Shown here piece by piece: positions 24,319 through 38,386 of a stretch of 64,000 nucleotides of DNA (position 1 is its first letter; each line of letters opens with the position of its first letter). The stretch comes from Otis tarda (taxonomy: Eukaryota > Chordata > Aves > Otidiformes > Otididae): NCBI GenBank assembly GCA_026413225.1, contig CM048557.1:46941371-47005370 (forward strand). Reading direction: 5' to 3'. The notes below the pieces were generated by a model, which was given only the letters and a program-made list of their open reading frames with translations, did not search any database and was not told the origin of the DNA. Made by a program: the position numbers and the translations under genes.

Positions 24319-27300
24319 GAAATGACCAGCCTGAGGCTACAATTTGTAATTGTGTATCCTTATCTCTCCCTGACTTCTCTGGATGGAGAGGGAGAGGCTG
24401 GTCCTGACCCTTGGAAGTGCTCAGCTTTCTCATCTCGGTGCAATAGAGGAAGGTCTTTTGGGAAGCTGACGCTGGCTGGTAATGCCTGCTGGCTTTGACA
24501 AGGAGGTAGAACCTTGCTTTTTGGGAGTTTGTATGGCAGTGGGAAATGAGCGAGAGCCAGCAAGTCTGCTGAGGACAACAGGGAGGCACAAAATTGAAAT
24601 GACTCGGAAATAGCATGTATGATGCAGTTTCTTAGCTTGTGCAACAATTCCATAAATTTAAGATCTGCTTAAGATTGTGATCCCTCCTCTCTTCTCTGAT
24701 GAAGAAGGAGAGGAAGTTGAGTATGCAAGAGAACACTGTACATAAAGATTGAGACCTTGAAGACACCAGTGAGCATGTAAGTATGTTAAAAGAAATGAAG
24801 CCTGGAAGACTAAGAAATCTGTTCTTGAAGCAAGACTAGGAAGACTTAAGAGCATACTACCTTCTTAGCTGAGAGCGCTTTGTCCTATCTGGTGGGATTT
24901 TTCTGTGCAAACTATTTGGTGAGGCTCCCCAGCCTCTCCCTCACAACTGAGGTCTGTGTTGTTGGCAGTCATGAGCACTGTGCTGTCTTATTCTTCTCTG
25001 ATTTAGTGGACATGGTTTGTTTTCTTCCCCTTGCTATCAATTTCTTCCATAGTGCCTTTCCTCCTGCATGAACAAAAAACCAATGTGAAGCAACAAGGGC
25101 AGTAAGAGTCTCTCTTCTGGAGATGGCAGACATTAGCTGTATTTGGAGAGGGAGGACTCATGCAGAGTGTTTTCGTCACACATCAAGCTGGTGGCTTAAA
25201 GAATAACAACTGGCCATCCCAGAGGAGGAGGAACATGGCATGCCTTTTTGCCAGCAGTGCAGCTGCTTTTGTGTTGGTAATGGCTAGATGAGGTAGACTT
25301 CAACTGAGCATGTCTCCTCTTTCTTGGAGAGAGAGGGGAGACACTCAGGATTTATCTGAGCTCTCCTTGGGTGTCAAATGTTGAAGTACAAGGTGGTGAA
25401 TCATTCACATGCAAGATGTATGAAGTCAAGCTGAACTAGATACTTCTTGTCTCTGGTTTCCATGTTTTTCCCGTTAGCCAAATGTTTCCTTTTGCTGAGG
25501 GCTGAGCTGCATGATGTTGTTCTCTTCATCTGAGGCTCAAATGACACTTTGCTTCTTGCAACTGCACCAAGACAAAGACATTTTGCTTCACTGGGGACTA
25601 TGGTGCAACATTTACTGGGAGTAATGAAATCAGACTGTGTGAGCAGAAAACACGATCCTCCCTTCAGTTCTTGTGAGATACATGATCTAAAGAACTATAT
25701 GGAGAAGCCAGCAGAGCCTTCACAGTAAAAACCACGTTGGAGCATGTCACCCTCAAAACCAGAAAGCTGCTGCTTCCCTGCCATCTGCTGGGATTTTTCC
25801 TGATCTATGTCATGGTTGCAGTCTCTCATCCATTCAAGATTTTAAAAACTTTTTTCCACCTGGTCTTTCTGCTTTGGGCACAGTGCTAGAGGGCACACCT
25901 GATGAGTGTACAGAGTCATCCTAGGAGATCTGGGTTAAGATTGAACCCAAGTTCCAAGAACAGCACATTTGATGAGCTGTGCTTTTCCCTAAGGGTTTTT
26001 TTTCCTTCGTCTGACAAAACAGCTCTTGCAGATTGGTGTGAGTAATGATGTCGACTCAGGAGAAGCAAATAGTTTGAAGTTGAACAGGTTGGCATGGATA
26101 GAAGCAGAAGTGTTTTGGGATGGAGCCAGATAGTGAAATAGAAGGGTTTCAGGTTGTGTCTGCCATCAGTTAAGGGCCTGGAAGCTGTGGGTCAGCACAG
26201 CTTCCCTTTGAATTGTAGACCTTGATTTTCACTGTGGTGCTGTGGACAATTTGTTTATGTTACGCTCATGTTGTGTGTCACCTTGCCCCATCTACCTTGA
26301 CTGGGTATCCCTCATTTCCCAGCCTTTTTAGTCATGTTGAGAACTGTCTTCTTTCTCAGACTGACCTGCCGGTGTTTATGTACAACAAATACAGCAGGGT
26401 GGAGCAGTGATGGTGAAATCTGGCATGATGAGCCAACCCTCTAAGTAGAGGGGAAGAGTGTTTCCTGGGGCTGTGCTTCTGTTTTGCTTTTTCTTCTACT
26501 GTTCACTTCTTCCTTGACATTCCTCTGTGATGTTGTCTCCTTTAATCCTTCTGTAGCAAAGGTTAACGTTAATGCTGTGTGTGAGGGAAGGAGTCTCTGC
26601 TGGCACAGGAAAAGAATCATTTAATAGAAATGTAATCATTGATCAGTGGCTCCAATCTGTCAAAGGTCACTTATCGATCCATCTCTCATTGTGAGTCAGG
26701 CCCTCTGTTTTAATAACCTAATTCCCAGGTAAGTTTCTGTTATTTGGGGAAGTGGTGCTAGGAAACCTTGCCTCTTAGAGGAATGTCACTCTTGGCATGC
26801 AATGCCAGGGGAAAAAAAAGCCTTGCAGTAATCTCAGCTATCCGTGCTTTAAAGTGCTCCTGGCCCTGCTTGTTTTGTATGTTTGCTATCTCAAGGAAAC
26901 CAAAAGTTGCAAGGATCATGAGGTTAAATGTTTCATTGCTGCCAGGGAAGTCTCTTCAGGCCAGAACTAAAGTACACTAAAAGGGATAATGCAGAGGAAG
27001 GTGAGATGCTTGTGAAGCTGTAATTGTTCCTCATGCTCTAATTTAGTTTGAAAAAAGTAAGGACAAATATGAGAGAAGGCTCCAAATATCATCAAATGTT
27101 GTTAAAAGTGTCTGGCAGGCATTCCTCTTCCTTCTGGCCTTCTAATATGAGCTATGGGAGGGCACACAATGGGATGTAAAGATGCCACATTTTTGAGTGG
27201 TTACAGAGAAATTGAAGAGCAGCATGTAATCCACTCACTGCAAGGGACAGCATTCAACAGCACTTCTGACATGGTATCTCATTGGAAACCTCCTGAGATG

Positions 27301-30300
27301 TGAAAATCCTGTGGGCTCAGCTAGGTGTGGTGCTTCTAAGAAGATGAGTTTTACAGCTTTCTCTGCAAATCCCATCCAGATGCTGGTTGCCAAAGGCTGC
27401 TGCACCTGGATTCCTGCTTGCCATGTCTCTCATTTGTACCCTGTTCCCATACAGCACAAAAATACATAAGCCAATCTCTTGCATAGTCTTTTTATAGGCA
27501 TACTAAAAGTGGCATTAAAAATATAGGGCTTAATATATCCTTTGCTGCAAATGCTGCTGCATTCATATTGCATGCTATATTCATATTGTTGTAGAGTGTG
27601 TGTGCACAGGTAAGGTGGGTAGCTCAAAAAGCAACCCTGCAGTGCACACCTGGGACAGGATGAATGGAAAGAGCAAGAGGAACCCAGGCAAGAAGGGCTG
27701 TGTCATGAATTGACAGCAGTGGAAACTAAGATGATGTTTAATGACATGATGTTATAAAGTTAATAGAGTTAATCAGGTTTTATGACTTCATCTACAATCA
27801 CAATTTTTGAAACAGGACACACAGGGTTCATCTGAAGCACAACAAGAGGATGCTGGACTGGAGATGAAAAATGTGAGTTTCTGTAGCAGTTTGCATCTAC
27901 TGTGGTGAAGGCATCAATGAGGCTTTGTCCTGTGCTCCAAATCTGAACAGAACACAGAGGAAGTTCACATCTTTCAGAAATGCCCAGGTTAAACTTCAGG
28001 AAAAAACAGGAGCTTAAAATTCCATCTTCAGAGCTTGATGCTGTCTTTGATTATAAAATATCCTCTGCCTTAAGCATCTAATAAAAAAAATTAGGATAAA
28101 AAGTACTTTCTAGCCTTACTGAAGCCAACAAAAATTGCTTCTGACTTGAGTAGAGTTGAATATTACTTTATTTCCCCTAATTCGCTGGATAACTTTAATC
28201 ACCTTCTTCCTCCAACAAAATGTAGACTCTCTATGGTAGAACTGTGTAGTCTGAGAAGGACCTCAGTAATTGAGGGAGGATCTATCATCTGCTGCAAGTG
28301 TAATGTCTGGCCTTTCCTGTTGTCTTAATGCAGTAGTGAACATCTCCACTTTGGATTTTTGCACCCTCTTGGCTGCTTTGCTCTTAAATATTTAGCTCCT
28401 GAAGCATTTCTCCCCAAGTGTCATATACCTCACTGGAATTTCCCAAGACAGGCTGTGCAGTAAATATATTTATACCCTCTAGAGGCATATACAGTTTGTA
28501 CACAGTTGTATTTAGCCATGTGCCATGAGTAGGTGGAGGTCACTAATTTTCTTTTTTGTCTCTTGTGGAAGCAGGTATTTGTGGCACCTCTTTGACAGTC
28601 CACTGGGTCCAAGCTCTCAAGTATTTGCTAGTGTGTGATGAATGCCTGTGTGTGTGTCTGTTTGGGGTCTCTTCAAGCAGACGTGTAGAGTTGCAGAACG
28701 ACTATAAAATTTCTCTGGGGATTTCATTGCGAGCTGCTAGAGCGATTAATGAATAGCAGCAGGGTGCTATGTGAGTGTTTGTTCCAAGGCTGTCTCTGAT
28801 TATACAGGACAGGGACTTGCACTTTTTCACACAGAAGAAAAATGAAACAGTAGCATTTTTCTTGGGGAATTTTTTTTTCTCTTTTAGAGTGAACATTCTG
28901 AGAAGAGAAGTGCTGCTCCTCACTGGTGTGTGGGTGTCAGCTGAAGTCTGTACTCCTGAGCTACTCAGTGCTGTGGTTCATCTCAGACTGCATAGGTAAA
29001 GAAAGATTTCGGAGAGGGAGGTTCTGCTCTGGCCCCTCTCAGATTATGTTATTTTCCATGGTTATTGATGGTCTTGTAACTCAAGTGGCAGAGAAGAGTG
29101 GAGTCCTTAAATGAGTTATGAAAGGCCATCAATAACTGTTGGAAATAAAGTACCAAGAGCTGGTCCCTCTTCAACTGAATTAAAAGCAAAACCTGTTTTT
29201 AGTCTTTGAATTGATAGTCTTGTCTTGGTTTGGTTTGGTTAAGTTTTCACTTACGGTCCTGGAGTGACCAGGGTGGCTGGCTGTGCTGTGGAATACAATT
29301 GCTCTGGAAGATGGCAGAGGGGCAGACCTGGGAGTGGAAAAGGAACTTAATTCTTTTTATTCTGACAATTGAGAGGAGGATGGAAGAACAAATGAATTCC
29401 ACGTCCTACAGCACAGAGAGCACAGAAATCTGTATATCAAGTGGTTTGTGGGGTGTGTGACACAAGGGAACACTTAATCTATTTCCTGGTGGGCTTTTTA
29501 CCGCTGGCACCTAGCTCTGGGGTTCAGGGTCTCCTCCAGTGGTGGAGGGTAATGTTCATCCTCACAGCACCTGATGTAGGCCCAGAGGTAATACTCCTGG
29601 AGTTGCCTTAGCTGTACCAGCAGCTCTCAATACAGTAACACATGATTCTGCAAGGATACACTGGCAGGCCAGGGAAAGAGGAAACTGCAACTTTTTTCTT
29701 TTTTTTAAAAAATTGAAAGCTGTGGCAGATAGCTTGTAGCTATACCATGTAACCATTGGCAAAGCAAGTGGGGAATAGGATCCACTACTTCAGCTTTGGA
29801 CAGCTTTCGATCACTGAGTTCCTCTTTTACCTGTAGAGAGCTTGTGACACAGAGCTCAGCATTGCTGAATTGGATAGAATTAAGTAATGGCACTGCACAC
29901 TCTGTCTAGTTTATTTTGAAAGACAGTTGTTGACATCAAACTAAGCAGAACATCCCATGGATGACATACCTTTTTAAATTTTGTGTTGTATTTTTAAAGC
30001 TTTATATATACATTTAAAAAGCCCCCCGACTAATCATGGGACATCTTTAAAATGTCCTGGTCTGTATCATGACCCATGATCATGGAAGTGTCAGCCTTAA
30101 TAGCTTTATCCATTCCCCTTCTGTAAAACAGAACTAGTGTTGGTTTAGCCCCTTTCCTGATGTTGAGGAGTCAAATTTTGTGACACACTGTTAATTGCTT
30201 TAGATGAACTTATGGGGCATCAGTTGGTCTGATGGTCACCTTCCTTGTGGATGCTATTAGATTATGATGAATATGAGGTAACCTTATTTGGCTTAAACCT

Positions 30301-31777
30301 TTCTTGTTATGAGCTGAATTAAATCGGATTATTTGATGTTGACCAAGAACATAGACCTGTGAACCCCTCAGTTGATGGGTGCTGTCTCGGTAAGCCACAG
30401 TGCTGTAACTGTGTGTCTGTGCCCCTGATATGTTACCCAGACCTCGTACTCCTCCGTCCAGCATTGTCTCCTCTCCAGTATTTTTCCAAGCTTATAGTAA
30501 GATATTTTTGCATCAGAGACTTAGTACAAACAAGCTGTGATTGACCTTTTAAACCAAACAAGCTTGCATGTTTCCAATATGAAGAGACAGCAGACAAGCC
30601 TCTGGCTCGAGGCAGAAGATGGAGAAGAAAGGGAGGGATAAATATTCAAGGAGCAGGAATAAAGAACATAGCCTTGCTATGTGGAGCAGAGAAAAAACCT
30701 CAAACTTCTGCTTGCTTTGTCAGTATATCTGACATGTTGCAAGACACTTTGTAGTGGGAGTCTCTGCTCTGTGGAGAGAAGAGGAGGAATGTGCCTGTGT
30801 GTATTTATAGACCATAAATATTTGTTTTGTGCAGCTTTTAGATACTCTCTCTCATCTGAAGATCCCCAGAGTTTTCCTCAGACTTGGCATCTGTTCAGCC
30901 ATGTAGAGGACTTGTGTACACATGAAGTCTGCTGTAGAAGTCAGCTCTCCCTTGGGGTAAATGCATTCTCTTTGGTTACCCTCAGGCAAGGAATGTTTTA
31001 ATTTCATCTGGGAGTTCAAAAAGGAGGATGCACTGAATTAATGTTGCGTGTGTGCTCTCGCCCTTGCCCGTCCTGATTGTTTTGCCCACTTTGTCCACGT
31101 TAGAGATTGCACTTCTCCAAGGGTATTTTCCAGAGGAAGCTCAGTGGTCACTGTGCTCTTGTTTTTCAAGAGATTTGGTGTCTTTTGTGCCTAGAATTGG
31201 GCAACAGGACTGACTGGTTGAAGAGTATGCAGGCTGAACTTGCAAAGGACAGTTGGTAAGATGGAGCGTAGCTGCACGAGGTGAGATGTGGGTGAGGCAG
31301 GGATTGTGTCTTGCCTGTTCCTGTGGAAGGGCTTCTAAAAGTCATAGTTACAATTTTGCTTTGAAAGTTACCTGAAAGACTGCAACTGCACAGTCTGTTC
31401 ATGCTTTCTTAGGTTAACTGCCTTTTGTCCCTTATCCTCTTGTTAAACTGTTTGCTATATTTACTTTGCGCCTTTGACTTCTAGTGCTGTATTTTTTTAT
31501 TTTATCTAAGGACCGATGTTTTTCCAGATTGTGTTAAATGATGACAAAGAAATGCAAAAATTAGTACTCTGAAGGTCTCTTACCAAGCTCTTACCAAATA
31601 CGGATCAGATATTTTGGAGTTAACATTTCATCTTTGCATGAGCCCTACGTCAGGCTGTTTCCTGGCTAGGAAAATTTCTGAGATCTGAATTAACTGTCAG
31701 GTTCTAAGTGCTGAGTGAATGGGAGTAGAGTTTCAGGTTTTCTGTTGATGCTTGTATCATTTTTACCTTGCCTTGTG
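24319..31777. other. Unique intron-like sequence
   Basis: About 7.5 kb with no recognisable transposon, exon or RNA gene. It contains only small simple runs, such as a T run near 25996 and TG runs near 28651. Short ORFs have no family resemblance. I see nothing else in it. Confidence 0.5.
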
Positions 31778-32560
31778 ATCCATGGATTTTAAGGCCAGAA
31801 GCGGCCATTATAATGATCTACTCCAATTGCCTGTGTAATGGGGGAAGCTGTATGACCTACACCATATGCTCATATACAGTGAAGCTATTTTGGAGACTTA
31901 AAACATTCTTGGGAACAGTACACTGGGGACAGTTTGTCTCCCCCACTATCCTTCAGCTTCATCTGAAATCCTTCCTAATATTTATTGGCCCTTTGGGGCT
32001 CAGACTGTGCCGCCTTCTGTGTTTTTTACAATATTTACCTTGATCAGTGTAGGAACACAGGACTGTGGAGGACTTCCTGAGTCCCATGACATGCAGCTGT
32101 ATATCTGCTGAAGAAAATAAAACCCATTAGTTTTGTGATGTCCGATTCTTTTCTGAATAGATGGCTATTTTAGAACTTCAGTCTGCCAATTGTTAGAAAT
32201 GCTATTTTAATTCCCAGTATATGCTTACTTATATCCTGTTTAAACACCTTTGTTCTGGTGCCAGTATTGCTCTTCAGCTTAAATCTCTCTTCTTCCCTGT
32301 CCCCAACGTATTTATAGACAGTAGTCATCTCTCTTAGCCTTCATTTTCTTAGGTTAAAAGTGCCACGTTGTCTTAGTCTCTTCTTGTGAAATAGGCTCTG
32401 GAGTGTCTGGTTCATCCTTGAAGACTTTCTTGAAACTTGCTTAGTCTGAATTCCTCCTTCATGAGTGCAGGTGATCAGAATAGCATGGGCTGTTTCGGAG
32501 CAGGTCTAACCAGCATCTGGCATGATGGCTGGAGGCAAGCCTCAGATATGGTACAGCCTC
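31778..32560 (-). mobile_element. Ancient CR1/L3-type LINE relic, minus strand
   Basis: It opens with GGATTTTAAGGCCAGAAG and a CCATTATAATGATCTACTCC stretch, which resembles the complement of the 3' end of an old CR1 lineage abundant in turtles. Further on, TTTATAGACAGTAGTCATCTC, GAATTCCTCCTTCATGAGTG and GGTGATCAGAATAGCATGGG match the complement of its late ORF2/3' UTR. Divergence is high and the middle part aligns poorly. Confidence 0.55.
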
Positions 32561-33676
32561 TGGGTACTGCTGTAAGACAGCTTCATTGTCAGGTTGGTGT
32601 GCAGATACACCTGTCAGGACTCAGCAGATAACCTTTGCATTTTAAATCTCTGCACAAACTGTTTTTGCTTATGTGGTGCTTACAGAGCAGAAGGATCTAA
32701 TTTTCATGGCATGGCTGGTGGATGTTGGTCCTCGTGGCAACATGGACGCAACTCCTCCTCCAGAGATATTGCTGGCATTTCCTCAGCCCCGGTTGAGGAT
32801 AAGGTTTAACTGGGCAAGTCAGATTTAATTCAGAAGCCAGCATGCCACTGCTTCATATTAGTACGTCTGTGTTAGGCATCCACCTAAAGTAATTGCATGT
32901 CCAAATTGATTTATGCAATCAAGAAATCAGACAATACACTTAGTACAAAATAGGTCCTCCTTTAGTGTAACTGAAGGTAACACTTTTTTCATGGTATGTG
33001 AATCTGAACACATCTGCTTTTTGAGAACATGGTATAGTTGTGTGTAATACTTGACATATGAACCTGAATATTTCTTAAGTAGGGCTAGATGTGAAATGAT
33101 GACATATAAATGCACTTCTAGTGTGAGATTACATATACATATCAAACTATTTGAATCTTGTGTTGATAATCCTATTGTGTGTGCATACCACCCTATAGTG
33201 TGATAATATAGCAGAGAATTTAAGTACCCAAGTCAGGAAATTGAGAGTTTCTGTTCCTGTAACACTACTAAACTCTCTTCTCTGTATGGTGTGTTTAAGC
33301 CGTGATTATGATAAAAACCACAGGCAAATGCAAAATCTTGCATCTTACTTGGAGCTAAATCATGGTTATAGTAGGAACTGGATATTCATAATCTCTGAAT
33401 TTTACACAAGTAAATACTCGACATAATAAATACATTTGCGTTGTATATGGCACAATTGTAAAAGAGGACACCTGCAAGGAAAACATTATTATTTATTGCA
33501 TGCTGTGGTTGTGTGTCTTCATATTGTGTTTAGTGGTTTTATTGTTCAAGTTGAAAACTTTGATGAATGAAGAGATGCCAGGACTCTATGATATGAGTCT
33601 CATCCTTCAGCAAATGCATGTTGCATATTGCCTTTTATCCCTGAGATAGGAAGAGGGGCTTTTACAATAGAGCAGT
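32561..33676. other. Unique intron-like sequence
   Basis: AT-rich, with no recognisable feature. Confidence 0.45.
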
Positions 33677-33730
33677 TATAATATAATATAATATAGTATA
33701 ATATAATTAATATAATATAATATAATATAG
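33677..33730. repeat. (TATAA)n microsatellite
   Basis: About ten pentanucleotide TATAA/ATAAT units with two interruptions. It is likely length-polymorphic. Confidence 0.9.
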
Positions 33731-34104
33731 CTCCAGTTGAGCAGACAAAAGTATATAACAAGCCCAAGTGGTTATAAGCTGACATAGACCAATTTGGACT
33801 GGAAATAAGGTGCCCATCTTTAACAACTATGATAATTAGGCCCTGAAAAAAAATCTTCTAGGAGTTGTTATGAACTCTCCATTAATAGAAATCTTTAAGA
33901 TAGGATTTGATTTTGATTCTGCCCCCCGCCCCCCTTACCTCCCCATTTAAACCAGAAATTAATTCAGTGAAGTTCTCAGGCCAGATGATCCCCAGGGATG
34001 TTCTCTGGCTTCATAATTTGTGAATCTTCCATGAATCATATTCCAACCTTGGTTATACGAAAGAGATGATCTTTGTGGCTGAGAGAAACAGAAAAGTGTT
34101 TCCT

Positions 34105-34240
34105 CCACACGGTCCCTGTGTGACACTGGGAATCACAGAAATTATCTGTCACTCTTTCTTATCTATAAAATGGATGTAGTATATTTTTCCTCATACAGAT
34201 ATAGAGAGTTGAGATGCTTCTGGGCGGAGAGGCTTGGGAT
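34105..34240 (+). repeat. MIR-like SINE relic
   Basis: CCCTGTGTGACACTGGGAATCAC followed by TTCTTATCTATAAAATGGATG follows the MIR core and tail order (TGTGTGACCTTGGGCAAGTCAC ... CCATCTATAAAATGGG). It is diverged and the assignment is from memory. Confidence 0.5.
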
Positions 34241-34879
34241 CTATAGGGTTGTGTCCACCTGAGTCATACTGGTTGGTTTTTTTTCCCCTTAGATGTTTGC
34301 AAATAGGATTCAGAGACACTAATCTATCTGAATAATAACAGATCATCTACCACAATGTGGTAGCTGGATCACTGCATCTTTTGATTTCTGCATGTATATA
34401 TGGAGGCCAAGTAAGAGGATGTTCCTGGCTGACACAACTGCTCTTCAGTGCTTAAGTTGTCTGCAAAGGCCTGTATTCAGCAATGCCAGGCTAACTGCAA
34501 AGAGAAATGTGAAGGTAAAAAAATAAGAATCCTTCTGTTTCTGGGTGTATTTTTCTAGATAATTCAAGCTCCTTAATGTCAGCTCTTCGTTGTTCCGTTG
34601 TATCTGGGGGTATAAGAGAAGCTGAGGATTGAAGTGGCAAGAATGCTGCAGATGCTAGGGTGATAAATGGGCCTGAAAGCTATTGATAGTTTATCTGATC
34701 TGTGTTTTGAGATCTTCACTCCTGTCCTCGTTCTGGAAAGATACCATAGACATTGAAAGTCACCATGGCCCCTTAACAATTGTGCACATAGAATTCACAG
34801 TCATTAAGTCTTGTGAAATGGGCGGTGAAAAACTTCTGCCAGAACATGCAAGGACAGGGCTAGTTTAAGTTTCTGTCAC

Positions 34880-35230
34880 ATCACTCACATTCGATTCCCC
34901 CTTGTTCCTTTTCCTGCCCACTGCATATGCAAGCGGGAAAGTTCTTAGCTCCTTTCGGCCCTGGGGTTGCCCTTCCCAGCTGCTTACTGCACAGCACGCT
35001 CAGCCTGCCACCGTGCACCATCAGCTTTTCAGGAGCTAATTGGATAAATCCTACTCTAGAGCCCATTGAACTTGCCTGTAACAGTGCTTAATTAAAGTGC
35101 AGAAAGTTTGAAGAGATAGTAAGTTAAGGCTTAATGCAATAACGAAATGGCACTATTCCACCATCTGCTTCCTTCAAGACGTTAATTGCTTCCTCATATT
35201 TGTTTGTTTTAATTAGGAAAGAACCTTGAT
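34880..35230. promoter_or_regulatory. Candidate regulatory element with clustered TAAT/ATTA sites
   Basis: Within about 200 bases there are GCTAATTGG (35036), GCTTAATTAAAG (35086), GTTAATTGC (35181) and TTTTAATTAGG (35209), all homeodomain-type cores, next to a GC-richer block with intact CpGs. Its look resembles developmental non-coding elements. No alignment was possible. Confidence 0.25.
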
Positions 35231-37124
35231 TAAAATGGAATGAGGAGGGGTAAGGCTAGAGAAATGAAAGGCTGGGAGAAGAGGGGAGTGCAGAAGACAG
35301 AGAAGGGAATGGAAGATGAAGGTTTGACCATGCTGCTGAGTGCAAATCAGCAGCTCTAGAATAGCCAACTAGGAATAAATATTTTGGCACTGGTGGATAT
35401 AGCTTGGACAAGCAACATAGTGCTGTGTCACTGAGAAACTCAGTCATAAAAGATTAAAGGAACAAGTGAAAAAAGCAAAAGCATTTTCCATGGGCCGGTC
35501 TTTGTTGTAACTCCTTCTTATCCACTTCTGCAGAATCTTCTCTGATTGTGCACCATGACTGCAGTGCTTTGTTTTTCCAGTCTTGAGTAATAACCCACGT
35601 GGAAGAAAAGGTAACCAGACTTCCCCCATGTTCACTTCTTTTTTCCTCTCCCTTGAACTACCATCCATCTGCATTAAGTTCATCTTGGAAGGACTTCAAT
35701 TTCTTACAAGTAGCTCTAGATAAAAGCGTTTGCTAATGATTGATAACCATGTCTGCTTGATGAATAATGTCAGTAATTTTCTGAATAGATGACAGATAAA
35801 AGAAAACTTAAAAAATAATTTAAAAACACATTCCCTCATATTCCTAAGTAGTGGCTTTGGCTGAAATTTCAGGCATAGGAGCTTAGAAACTTCTAATTGG
35901 ATTCATCTGACTTACCTTTGTCTCTCCTTTTCCTGTTTCTTTATGTCTTTTTTTTTTTTTCCCCTTCCCTTTCCCCTTTTTAACACTCTTGAGAGTGAAG
36001 TCTGATTTCCCAAGCAAGTATAAATGTAATTAAAGCCAAACAGAGCTTTTAAAAAAGGGAAGCAACTAATTTCTTTTCTGGGCCATTGGTATTGTGGACA
36101 GATCTTGATAATGGAAAAGCACCAACCCGGGAGCATGAAATGGGGATATTGAAGTCACTGAAACAACCAAATGCTTAATAGCATGATGAGTAAAAATTGC
36201 TTGTTTTGCAGGGGACTGATTGGTCCTGGACATAGACCTCGTGTTATTCAGTTCTCACCTATTCTTCTCCACCCTGTTTTCTGACAGTGGCTATAGCTTT
36301 GACATACCCAAACTTACTCTCCCCAGGGGCTCTCAGACTCTCACTTTTTTTTTTTTTTATTTGCCATTTAGGATTTCTTTTTAAACTCTTTCAGTAATGG
36401 AAAGTAGTTCCATTCCTCTCGGGCAAGCTTAAATCTTATGATCAAAGAAAAATCTTAAACTTACTTAATCTCTTACCTAGAGATAAAATAAAATAAAATC
36501 CCCAAACCAAAACTCTCATGTGATCACCTTGAATGGACTGGTGAATGGTTTTTTTTAATAATTGTAGAAAATGTGTATGTTTTATGTTGCAGGCCCTTAG
36601 CTTAGCTTAGCTCCCACTTGTAGCATTGGCTACTTTGTTTTTTGCTGTTTTTGAGGTTTCATCAGTATGACCAGTCACCTTTGTAGTAGACTAGTGCATG
36701 TATAAAAATAATTATTATACAGTGTATATGGACAAATATTTTGTGGCTGGGAGGTTTATACAAGGATGGGAGCATAGCTTTTCACCTGTGGATCTCTGGT
36801 TCAAAATCAAGTGCTTTAATTTCATCCTTTAAATGCAGTGTAATTCTTCCCTTGAGACAGGCCAGGAGACTCACTGGATCAATCCTAATCACATTGCTTA
36901 GTGTTATGCACTTGAGTATCTCTGAGATACAAGCTATAAAAGAACCAAAGGAGAACCCAGGTTAGTAGGGACTGCAGATGAGATGGAGTAGTGTGGTGAG
37001 GTACCTTGGGTTTTCTTTGGACATCTCCTTTTCCTAAATTAATTGGATTTCTTTTTGCATTATAAAATCCATCAAGATCCCAACTCAATATGATACAGTT
37101 ACTAGCTCCATGCAATCCTGGTCG

Positions 37125-37330
37125 TCCCATCTAGAAGAAGTATGCAGAAAGTTCACCAGACCCTCAGTGATAACCTTTGTGAAGAGACATGGAAAGGCTG
37201 GGACTCCTCAGCTCATGAGAAGAGGTCTGGGGCAGGTAGTGCTGTAAAATCCACAGTGGTCTGGAGAAGGGGGATGTGGTCTTTAGTTCCTAGGTTATAG
37301 CCAATACTGAAATGGAGATGAGAGGGGTGG
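37125..37330 (+). repeat. Possible ancient CR1/L3 relic
   Basis: GAAAGTTCACCAGACCCTC, then CATGGAAAGGCTGGGACTC, GAGAAGAGGTCTGGGGCAGG and GTCTGGAGAAGGG vaguely follow the old LINE block that encodes ERLRELGLFSLEKRR. It is too diverged for certainty. Confidence 0.3.
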
Positions 37331-37805
37331 CTTTACTAAAAGTGAGTGAATGTGTGTTTAGGTGTTGAGAAGCAGGATATAAAACTACTGAGCAGGAGGC
37401 AGGCTTCCACTCTGGCAGTGGGCAGTATGAGATGGCACTGAAGCAAGAAACTGGTGAGGAGAAGAGCAGGGAGCATGTGCCAGCCCCTCTTAATGTAAAG
37501 TTACTGCACTAAATACAGGCTGATTTAAATATGCAGAATCTTGTGTTTTAAGTGTGAAAGTACTGAAAGAGGATGTGCACTGGCTGAGGTGGCTAGAGGC
37601 ATCAGTATCTATTTTGTGTCTTGGGAAAAACCTTCAACAGGAGGATTTTCTCAGCCTAGTGTTGCATAGTCTGTTGGGGATGAATGTCTGGAGAGGAAGA
37701 TGTCCCTGTGGGTTTTGAGTTTCTTAGCTTTTATAGGTGTGAAGATTAATGGAAGTTTGTTCTTGAAGTCTGAAATCAATTGAATCAGCGTGTGGGCTTG
37801 AGGTT

Positions 37806-37869
37806 TTTGTGTGTTTTGGTTTTTTTGGTGGTGGTTTTTTTTTTGGTTTTTTTTTGGTTTTTTTTTTTT
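37806..37869. repeat. T-rich (T/TGG) low-complexity tract
   Basis: Runs of 7-12 T are separated by GG pairs, directly visible, about 50 bases before the solo LTR. Confidence 0.8.
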
Positions 37870-38016
37870 CAGCTGTACTGCTTAAAACATTTTTCTGACT
37901 TCATTGCTATTACCTACCTGTTGCCGGTTCGTAGGATTCCTATGCACGAAGTTGACCCAGCATATGATATTTGAAAGCACAACAGTATTTATTGCTCTAT
38001 TATAGCCCTGCATAAG

Positions 38017-38060
38017 TAGTTCCTAGCATAAGCAGTTATAGTTCCTAGCATAAGCAGTTA
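38017..38060. repeat. 22-bp perfect tandem duplication in LTR
   Basis: Positions 38017-38038 and 38039-38060 are identical; a partial third unit precedes them. Confidence 0.9.
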
Positions 38061-38386
38061 CCAGCGTATCATTTTCCCTTTGTCTTACCAACCCAACTAA
38101 GACAGAGACACCACCGAGCAGGAGGATGATGATCAGCGGGGTCAGAGCAGAGAGGGGAGGTAGGCGCAGCACCTTCAGGGCGTCCCCTGTTGTTCGTAGA
38201 GTGAGCTTTGGGTGCTTTCTCTCTCTCTCCGCCCCGAGACGCCTCTGTTTGTCCCCTCAGCAGATTCAGTGGCAGAGCACTGACCAGGTGTTGGTGCACG
38301 CATGGCCAGCGCATGCAGCAAGGCTGCCAGGTACGTGCCCTGCTGGCTAACAGCAGCTCCCGGATAGCAGCAACACACTGCTCAAC

